Of a stretch of 64,000 bases of DNA, positions 52,200 through 59,050 are shown in pieces. The notes under the pieces are model-generated. The model was given only the letters and a program-made list of their open reading frames with translations, was not told where the DNA came from and searched no databases. This DNA is from Tous-C4FEB sp044356555 (lineage in GTDB: Bacteria > Verrucomicrobiota > Verrucomicrobiia > Opitutales > Opitutaceae): NCBI GenBank assembly GCA_044356555.1, contig JBIKWB010000020.1:29279-93278 (forward strand), read 5' to 3'. Made by a program: the position numbers and the translations under genes. The stretch's first letter is position 1. Each line of letters begins with the position of its first letter.

Positions 52200-54044
52200 A
52201 TGAAATTCTCCCCTACCTCCCTCCGTCGCCTGCACTGGTTGAATCTTCCCGGTACGCTCCTCATCGCCTTGCTCCAGCGCACGCCCGCGGTGCGCGTCGT
52301 CGCGACCGCGGCCGATACGGTCCTCGCATCGCCGGCGACTTCCGTGTTGAAGGCGGCCGTCTCAACCTTGGGCGCGCTTGGCGCCATGCACAGCATGGCC
52401 GGGGCGACGGCGCTCAGTCCGTCCCAACCCAGCCCGGCCAGCGCGACGGCGGGGGTGCCCACCACGTTGGTGTTCACGGTCACCGGCTCACCCGCGGCGC
52501 CACAATCGTACACCTTCGCCGGGAGCGTGCCGCCCGGGATGACGTTCCGGGCGCTCGGCGGCACGGGTGCCGGCACCGTCTCGGGCCCCATCAACACCTC
52601 GACCGTTCAGCTGAGCGGCACGCCCACGACGGCCGGGACTTACGTGATAACAATCATCGGCTGGCGTGGGGCCAACGGCACCTCCGACCAGCATAGGGCG
52701 AGTTACACGGTCACCGTTACAGGTTCCACCAATGCTGCACCCACCATCACCACGCAGCCGACTTCGCGGACCGTGGCCGCCGGTTCGCCCGCATCGTTTA
52801 CCACGGTGGTCACCGGCTCTCCGACGCCGACGCTCCAGTGGTTCAAGAACTCCGTGGCGGTCCCCGGCGCGACGTCCGAGCTGCTCGCCTTTGCTTCCGC
52901 CACGCTCGCCGATGCCGGCAGTTACACGTTGGTCGCGACCAACTCACAAGGCTCCGTGACGAGCAACGCCGCGACGCTCACGGTCAACGGCGGCCCAGCC
53001 CCGATCGTGACCACGCAACCGGCCAGCCTGGCGCAGCCGGCCGGCTCGGCGGCGTCTCTGTCCGTCGTGGCCAGCGGTTCGCCGACGTTTCAGTGGCGGA
53101 AGAACGGCGCCAACATTCCCGGCGCGACGGCCGCGACGCTCTCCTTTGCCTCGCTCGCCGCCGCTGACACGGCCAGCTATGACGTGGTGCTCACAAACGC
53201 CACCGGCTCCGTCACGAGCAATGCCGCGACGGTGGTCGTCGCCACGCCACTGACCGCAGTCCTGCGTAACCTCGCGGTTCGCACGACTCTCGCCGCCAAC
53301 CAGATTCTCTTTGTGGGCGTCAATATGTCGGGCGCAGGCAAAGAGGTGCTCGTGCGCGCGGCGGGCCCGAGTCTCGGCGCCCTCGGTGTGCCCGGCACCA
53401 TGGCGGACCCGCGTCTCTCGGTGTTTTCGACCGCGACCCCGCCGGCGCTGATCGCTGAAAACCTCAACTGGTCCGGCGACTCCGCCGTTACTGCCGCGAT
53501 CCGCCGGCTCGGCGCATTCCCCATGGCGTCGCCGACAAGCTTGGACGCTGCGCTCGTGACGACCATCGCCGGTGGCCGCACCGTGCAGGTCTCCGGCCCG
53601 ACCGCCGGTAACGTGATCGTAGAAGCTTATGATGCCGGCGCGGGGAACGACGCCCGCTTCACCAGTATTTCCGCCCGCAATTTCGTGGGCACGGGTGGCG
53701 ACCTCTTGATCGCAGGCTTCACGATCGATGGCACCGGCTCGAAGAACCTCCTGATCCGCGCCGCCGGCCCCAGCCTCGGTGCGCTCGGAGTCCCCGGCAC
53801 GATCGTTGATCCCAAACTTGAAATTTTCACAGCGACCACGGTGCCGGTGAAGGTGGCGGAAAATGACAATTTCTCGGGTGCCGTGGATACGTTGGCCCGA
53901 ACGCTCGGAGGGTTTGGCTTTGTGCCCGGCGCGAGGGACGCAGCGATTCTCGTCAGTCTGCCCGCCGGCGGTTACACTGTACAAGTTTCCGGCCTCAACA
54001 ACGGCACCGGCGAAGCGATCATCGAGGTCTACGAGGTGCCGTAA
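52200..54044 (+). CDS. Second Ig-like surface protein of the cluster
   Basis: 614 residues from the ATG at 52200. It is a paralogue of the protein at 47145: the leader (RLHWLNLPGTLLIALLQRTP, SVLKAAVSTLGALGAMHS) and the overall order (putative Ig-like domain, two Ig domains near 180-350, two 110-residue modules RAAGPSLGALGVPGT at about 400 and 530) are the same. The Ig domains have SPTPTLQWFKNSVAVPGATS and SPTFQWRKNGANIPGATAAT. Sequence identity in the last module is very high, so the copies are recent or under conversion. It is last in the six-gene cluster and is followed by palindromic repeats. Confidence 0.85.
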   Translation: MKFSPTSLRRLHWLNLPGTLLIALLQRTPAVRVVATAADTVLASPATSVLKAAVSTLGALGAMHSMAGATALSPSQPSPASATAGVPTTLVFTVTGSPAAPQSYTFAGSVPPGMTFRALGGTGAGTVSGPINTSTVQLSGTPTTAGTYVITIIGWRGANGTSDQHRASYTVTVTGSTNAAPTITTQPTSRTVAAGSPASFTTVVTGSPTPTLQWFKNSVAVPGATSELLAFASATLADAGSYTLVATNSQGSVTSNAATLTVNGGPAPIVTTQPASLAQPAGSAASLSVVASGSPTFQWRKNGANIPGATAATLSFASLAAADTASYDVVLTNATGSVTSNAATVVVATPLTAVLRNLAVRTTLAANQILFVGVNMSGAGKEVLVRAAGPSLGALGVPGTMADPRLSVFSTATPPALIAENLNWSGDSAVTAAIRRLGAFPMASPTSLDAALVTTIAGGRTVQVSGPTAGNVIVEAYDAGAGNDARFTSISARNFVGTGGDLLIAGFTIDGTGSKNLLIRAAGPSLGALGVPGTIVDPKLEIFTATTVPVKVAENDNFSGAVDTLARTLGGFGFVPGARDAAILVSLPAGGYTVQVSGLNNGTGEAIIEVYEVP

Positions 54045-54053
54045 ACTGGGCAG

Positions 54054-54138
54054 GCAGGGACGACTCTCCGAGTCGTCCGTCGGGTGAGGCTTTACGCCGG
54101 TTCACGAATGCGGACGTCTCGGAGAGACGTCCCTACCC
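54054..54138. repeat. Twin-hairpin palindromic element
   Basis: The arms at 54054-54080 and 54110-54138 are inverted copies, each itself a hairpin: GACGACT/AGTCGTC and GGACGTCT/AGACGTCC. It begins 10 bases past the stop of the second Ig gene and may end its transcript. Confidence 0.75.
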
Positions 54139-54184
54139 ACGCCCTGAAATCGGCGGCCTGCTCAGCCGGAACGATGCATTGGGA

Positions 54185-54334
54185 GAACCGCCAATGAACA
54201 CGAATAAACGCAAATTTCAGAGGAAGGCAGAAAGAATGTTCCGCTCGGATTCTGGTTCATCGCTTGGCGTCTGCTTAAGTTCGGAGCGGTAGTCACGGAT
54301 TCAATTCGCGGCCATTGGCGTTCATTCGCGGTTC
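54185..54334. repeat. Long inverted repeat, remnant of a non-coding mobile element
   Basis: GAACCGCCAATGAACACG (54185-54202) is inverted near 54310-54334 (ending TTCATTCGCGGTTC), with several mismatches. The inside (about 100 bases) has no gene. The 307-base gap 54045-54351 is filled by this and the preceding element; nothing else is seen. Confidence 0.55.
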
Positions 54335-54351
54335 AATTGCATGGATCCGCC

Positions 54352-55839
54352 TCAGTGTGATTCCAAGTGGCTCGTGAGCGTGTGCCACTCGAGCACTTCC
54401 TGCATGAGCCCGTGCTCCGTGCGACGCACGATGCGTTCGAGGCTGTTCCACGTCTGGCTGAACGCGATCTGCTTCCGCGCGCCTTCGAGCACGTGTTGCA
54501 TTTCCCGGTAGCGCGCCACGCGTCGGTGCAGATCGTTGATCGAGATGAGCGACATGAACGCCGCCGCGATCACGGGCAGTGAGATCGGCAGAAAGTAATA
54601 GAACCACTGCTCGCCCCGCTTCGGAAACCAGCCGAGGTGCCACGTGTGGTCCACGGCGTAGGCCGCCGTGCAGATGATCGCGAGCACGGTCGCGACGCCG
54701 AAGCCGAGGCGAAGCCGCGCCAACTGCGGCAGCGCCTCGGCGAGCCGGCGGCGATAATAGCCGAGCTGGTCGTCGAGCCGGCGCGCGAGGTAGAGTTTTT
54801 TGAAGTCCTCCATCGCCACCGGTTTCGCCGCGGCCGCCCGGCGGTGCAGGGTGTGGAGCGTGCGCCCGAGTTGGCGGATCTCGGGCAACTCCAAATCCTC
54901 AAACAACGCCGCCGCCCGGGGCAGGCCCCACGTGGCGAGCGAGGAGCGGCCGAGCTCCGCTGCGAGGCGGCAGCGCACCCAGTTGTGCTGCGCGCGGTAG
55001 TGCCGGATCGCCAGCGCCACGACGAGCGCGCCCACGACGCAGAACAGCTTGATCCACGGCAGCAGCAGCAGGTGCAGGTCGAAGGCCAGCGCCGCCGCCG
55101 CGACCAGCGTGGCGGCGGCGTGGAGCATCACGGTTGAGCCGATCAGCCGGCGGAAATGCGGCGCGCTGTTTGTCGCGGCGTAGTCGGCGTTGCGCTGGAA
55201 ATCGACCACCACGGCGGGCGCGCTAAACGGGTTTGCGGCCGGATCGACCGGCTCGGGCGAGGGCTTCAGGCCGTTGAGAAACTTCAGCTCGCGGTCGTCG
55301 CGTTGAAATTTTTCGAACCGCTCGCGGCGCATCTCGCCCGTTTTGGCGTCGATGATGACGAGCGGCTTGTCCAGTTCGCGGGCGTAGGCGATCACATCGG
55401 CCGTGCCGCCCTTGCCGCGCGCCGGTTCGCCGTCCCACACCGTAAGGAGCACGTCGCAGGCGTGGACGGTCTCCATGCCGGCGTCGAGGTAGGCGTCTTC
55501 GCGTTCGCCGTTTTCCGCGATCACGCGCACTTGCTCGGCCTCCGGGAGCAGCGCTGCGACTTCTTTCCATTCGGCTTCGGAAAAATCTTTTTTGAATTCG
55601 GCGGCCGGCAGCGGCAGCACGCAATGCCACGCGAGTCCGAGCCCGAGGGCCTGGCGCGTGAAGAGCAGGTCGCTGCCGATCGCGACGGAGGACAACCCGA
55701 TCCACTCGCCCGGCCCCTCGCTGCGCAGGGCGGTGAGGGCTTCTCGCACAGCGGCGGCGATCACGGTGGGATCGGCCAACTGCCGGTGGCCGGTGAAGCC
55801 GACGACGTGAAATAGCGGCAGTGGTTGGGACGCGCTCAT
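54352..55839 (-). CDS. SLOG-SLATT fusion protein (nucleotide sensor plus membrane domain)
   Basis: 495 residues from the ATG at 55839. Residues ~9-175 form a LOG/DprA-like (SLOG) Rossmann domain: HVVGFTGHRQLADP at the start, SSVAIGSDLLFTRQAL, then VWDGEPARGKGGTADVIAYA near 136-155 (the GxGGTxD nucleotide loop). After about 220 come two pairs of membrane helices (GSTVMLHAAATLVAAAALAF; VATVLAIICTAAYAVDH) with basic helical hairpins, ending RRTEHGLMQEVLEWHTL, the SLATT/DUF4231 style. Such fusions are predicted to be membrane-damaging effectors activated by a nucleotide signal. It is downstream of and on the same strand as the M16 peptidase; two TIR genes lie beyond. Confidence 0.8.
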   Translation of the reverse strand: MSASQPLPLFHVVGFTGHRQLADPTVIAAAVREALTALRSEGPGEWIGLSSVAIGSDLLFTRQALGLGLAWHCVLPLPAAEFKKDFSEAEWKEVAALLPEAEQVRVIAENGEREDAYLDAGMETVHACDVLLTVWDGEPARGKGGTADVIAYARELDKPLVIIDAKTGEMRRERFEKFQRDDRELKFLNGLKPSPEPVDPAANPFSAPAVVVDFQRNADYAATNSAPHFRRLIGSTVMLHAAATLVAAAALAFDLHLLLLPWIKLFCVVGALVVALAIRHYRAQHNWVRCRLAAELGRSSLATWGLPRAAALFEDLELPEIRQLGRTLHTLHRRAAAAKPVAMEDFKKLYLARRLDDQLGYYRRRLAEALPQLARLRLGFGVATVLAIICTAAYAVDHTWHLGWFPKRGEQWFYYFLPISLPVIAAAFMSLISINDLHRRVARYREMQHVLEGARKQIAFSQTWNSLERIVRRTEHGLMQEVLEWHTLTSHLESH

Positions 55840-55952
55840 GCGGAGGAGGCGAATCGCACCCGCGCCCGCGATACGCGTCAACGGCGAAGCCAACGGCGGC
55901 GCGGCGCCGCCGAACGCTCAACGTTTTCGGCGCCCGGCGCCGAAGCTCCCGC

Positions 55953-58781
55953 TCACTTGAACTCGCGCGCGGCTTTCCAGGTGTTGCGGTCGGTGAAGGT
56001 CGGCACGATCGGCGCGGCGGGCGGGTGGTTTTTGCTGTGGAGCAAGATCGTGCGACGGCGGGCGGTCTCCGGCGCAAGCGTGCGCGTGAGCAACGCGGCG
56101 GCTTGGTCCTTGGTCAGCGTCGTGAGCGCGGCGAGCGCGGCTTGGCGGCGGTCCCATTCGCCGTCGTAGCTGTAGGCGAGGGAGAAGAACGACTCGGCCT
56201 TGTCGGCGATGTTTTTGGGTTTTTCCTCGAGCGTCGACCGCGCGCCGGCCACCAGCGTCGTCCACTCGTCGTTGCCCAGGGCGGCGAGCGCGGCGGGGAG
56301 GGTGGCGATGAACGTCTCGGCGCGCGTGCGCAGGTCGTCGGGCGCGTAGCCGCTGGCCTGGATGACGAAGGTGAAATAGCGCTGGCGGAGCGAGGCGCTC
56401 GCGTTGGCGCCGACGATGTAGCCGAGCTGCTGTTTGGTGCGGAGTTCGGAGTAGAACGGCTCGCTCAGAAAGTTGCTGAGCACGAGGGCGGCGGCGCGCG
56501 TGGCGGGCGCGTCGTCGGGGAGGAGGCGGTCCTGCACGAAGGCGGAGTTCACGCCGGCGATGAGGCCGGCGTCGATGACGTCTTCCCCGGCGGCGAGGAC
56601 GATGTGGCGGCGCAGGAGCAAGTCCGACTCGGGGGCGGCGGTGGCGCCGATTTTTCCGGCGATGGTGCGCGTGGCGGCGACGGCGGCCTCGGGCGTGAGA
56701 TGACCGTGGACCAGGGCCTCGATGCGGCCGGCGGCAAAGAATTTCCGGGCAAATGCCTGCACGTCGGCCCAGGTGGCGGCGGTGGCGGGTGCGAGCAGTT
56801 CATCGGGTGGAAAAGCGAACTCGCGCGAGAGGGCGTCGCGGCGGTCCTGCGCGAGTTTGTAGGCTTCGGTCTCGGGGTAACTGCGCAGCCCGCGGAGGAG
56901 AGAATCTTTGACGGCGTCGAAGCGCGCGGGCGTGAGGGTAAACGCGCGGAGTTGGGTGGCGACGTGGGTGGCGTAGAGCACGGGCGAGTCGCCGAAGCCG
57001 GTGACCTTGACGCGCACGCCCTCGAGGGTGGCCTCGGTGGCGATCGTGAGGCCCGCGAGCGCGGCGGCATCGGCGTCGGCGGCGAGCGCGTCGTTGAGGC
57101 ACGCGCCGTAGAGCGCGAGGAGCGCGGCGTTTTGGGCGGTGGCCATCGCGCGCACGGGGACGAAGCGATAGATCAGCGCGGTCTGCGGGCGGAGAAATTC
57201 TGTTTCGCCGGCATAGAAGAGTTGGAGGCCGGGCTCGGCGATTAGGGGCAACGGGCGCTCGGGCAGGAGCACGGTCGTCGTGGGCATGAAGCGGTTGGCC
57301 GTGGGCAAGGTGAAGGCGACCTTGGCCGGCTGGGCGAGGGCGGTGTAGGCCGCGCCGGAGTCCTCGCTGTAAGAATAGGCCGTGCCGTAGATGCGCTCGG
57401 TTTTGTCGGTGGGGACGCCCTTGGCCATGAGGGTGACGAGCAGGTTGTCGGGGGTGAGGACGTTAAGCAGGCGGCGATAGGCGGCCTCGTCGGGGGCGCC
57501 CCACACGGCGGTGGCGCGCTCGGCGACTTCGAGCGGGTAGAAGAGGGCTTGGTTGGCGAGCTGCGTGGCGAGTTCGGAGCCTTCGCCGCGGTTGCCGTAG
57601 GTTTCGTTGAGGGCGGCGATGCGCGCGCGGTCGCGGTAGTAATCGGCGGGGAACGGCGCGGCCCGGAGGTGATCGAGATAACTGAAAATCAAGCCGAGCA
57701 CGCGGGCGGTGTTCTCCCGGCCGGCGGGCGTGAGCGAGACGCTCACCATGAGCGAGCCGTAGGCGCCCGTGCGTTCCCAGAGGCCGGCGCTGATGCTGTT
57801 GGCGAGGCCCTCGGTTTTGAGGAGCGTCTCGAGTCCGCCGGGGCCGGCGTAGCCGATGAGTTGGCTGAGGAGCTCGTCGGGCTTGCTCGCGAAATCGGGG
57901 CGCGTGGCGGGCACGACGAACTCGAGCTGGAGCTGGCGGACTTCCTTGATCGGCTCGATCTGGGCGAGGCGGAGGGCGGCCTTGCGCGGGAGAAAGTCGG
58001 GCGAGCGCACGATGGAGGGGACGGTCCGGCGCGGGATGGGGCCGAAGAGGGTGCGGGCGAGTTTCTCGAGTTCGTCGAGGGAGGCCTTGCCGGCGAGGCT
58101 GAGGGCCATGCGGTCGGAAGTGTAGTGCTGCTCGTAGAAGGCGCGGACGATGGCGGGCGTGGCGCCGGCAAGGGTGTCTTTGTTGCCGGCGGAAAATTTG
58201 CTCTCGTTGCTGCCGGGCGCGTAGAGCTCGCGGGCGACGCCGGCGGCGCGGCGGCCGTCGTTTTGGACATGGCGCATGGCCTCGTTGTGGACGGCGTTGA
58301 TTTCGCGACCTGTGAACTCGGGGCTGAACTTCGGCGCGATGAAAAACTGGGCGAACCGGTCGAGCGCGCCGGCGAAGGCGTCGTGGCGGATGTCGAACTG
58401 GTAGTTGGTGTGGTCGCTGGCGGTGTAGGCGTTGTTCGTGCCGCCGTTTTGGCCGAGGTAATTGTCCCAGTCGGAGACGTTGGGATATTTTTCCGTGCCG
58501 AGGAAGAGCATGTGCTCGAGGAAGTGGGCGAGGCCCTCGCGGTCGGCGGGGTCGTCGATCTGGCCGACGTTCACGACGAGGGAGGCGCCGGACTTGTTGA
58601 ACTTTTGGTCGGAGACGAGGAGGACGCGCAGGCCGTTATCGAGGACGAAGCGGCGGAACTGCGCGGTGTCGGTGGGCGCGACGACGCGGAGCGGCAGCGT
58701 GGGCACGGGCGCGGGTGCGGCGGCGAATCCGGCGGCGGGGAACAGGGCGAGGGCGGCGGCGAGAACGAGAGGCAGGCGCAT
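55953..58781 (-). CDS. M16 family zinc metallopeptidase (pitrilysin/insulysin-like)
   Basis: 942 residues from the ATG at 58781, ahead of a signal peptide (PLVLAAALALFPAAGFAAAP). The inverted zinc motif HFLEHMLFLG is at 86-95: H86 and H90 bind zinc, E89 is catalytic. The distal glutamate is E167 (NEAMRH), at the standard spacing of 77. The rest shows the four-domain pitrilysin fold, with a second, inactive M16 half, and TKQQLGYIVGANAS near 790 as in insulysins. It degrades peptides in the periplasm. The gene lies between the SLOG-SLATT and TIR genes; a direct functional link is not shown. Confidence 0.93.
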   Translation of the reverse strand: MRLPLVLAAALALFPAAGFAAAPAPVPTLPLRVVAPTDTAQFRRFVLDNGLRVLLVSDQKFNKSGASLVVNVGQIDDPADREGLAHFLEHMLFLGTEKYPNVSDWDNYLGQNGGTNNAYTASDHTNYQFDIRHDAFAGALDRFAQFFIAPKFSPEFTGREINAVHNEAMRHVQNDGRRAAGVARELYAPGSNESKFSAGNKDTLAGATPAIVRAFYEQHYTSDRMALSLAGKASLDELEKLARTLFGPIPRRTVPSIVRSPDFLPRKAALRLAQIEPIKEVRQLQLEFVVPATRPDFASKPDELLSQLIGYAGPGGLETLLKTEGLANSISAGLWERTGAYGSLMVSVSLTPAGRENTARVLGLIFSYLDHLRAAPFPADYYRDRARIAALNETYGNRGEGSELATQLANQALFYPLEVAERATAVWGAPDEAAYRRLLNVLTPDNLLVTLMAKGVPTDKTERIYGTAYSYSEDSGAAYTALAQPAKVAFTLPTANRFMPTTTVLLPERPLPLIAEPGLQLFYAGETEFLRPQTALIYRFVPVRAMATAQNAALLALYGACLNDALAADADAAALAGLTIATEATLEGVRVKVTGFGDSPVLYATHVATQLRAFTLTPARFDAVKDSLLRGLRSYPETEAYKLAQDRRDALSREFAFPPDELLAPATAATWADVQAFARKFFAAGRIEALVHGHLTPEAAVAATRTIAGKIGATAAPESDLLLRRHIVLAAGEDVIDAGLIAGVNSAFVQDRLLPDDAPATRAAALVLSNFLSEPFYSELRTKQQLGYIVGANASASLRQRYFTFVIQASGYAPDDLRTRAETFIATLPAALAALGNDEWTTLVAGARSTLEEKPKNIADKAESFFSLAYSYDGEWDRRQAALAALTTLTKDQAAALLTRTLAPETARRRTILLHSKNHPPAAPIVPTFTDRNTWKAAREFK

Positions 58782-58967
58782 GGTTGATGATTTGATTCGG
58801 TTGAACGTGGGCAGGACGAGGGGGAACGCCAAGCGGTTAGCGATGAAAGGTGCGGGAGCGGGATGAAAGGACACCGGGGGAAGCGAAGGTCCGGCACAAG
58901 GACCTTGCGCCGGGGAAAAAGGCCCATGATTTTCTGATCTATTTCAACCATGAGCCGCTTTGAAACG

Positions 58968-59050
58968 CCCAACGCTTAACGTTTAACGCCAAACGCTGAA
59001 GTGATGAAATCCGATCAAGCTAACCGAAAGACGAGACGTTGAGCGCTGGG
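58968..59050. repeat. Palindromic element spanning the first TIR gene start
   Basis: CCCAACGCTTAACGTT (58968-58983) is inverted at 59035-59050 (GACGTTGAGCGCTGGG), 13 of 16 positions. GTTGAGCGCTGGG recurs at 40893-40905 and related sequence near 55917. The right arm includes the TTG start of the TIR gene. The remaining bases 58782-58967 have no gene. Confidence 0.65.

Noticed and set aside
47145..54044. GATAAT and GATAATL strings in the Ig proteins as FMN attachment sites for ApbE
   Set aside because: They lie in the normal Ig-strand pattern 'PGATAATL' and lack the full S/T-G-A-T-x-T context. Coincidence is more likely.
16694..59050. Regularly spaced repeats as a CRISPR array
   Set aside because: The repeats are scattered palindromes of different families, with no array of equal repeats and unique spacers and no cas genes.
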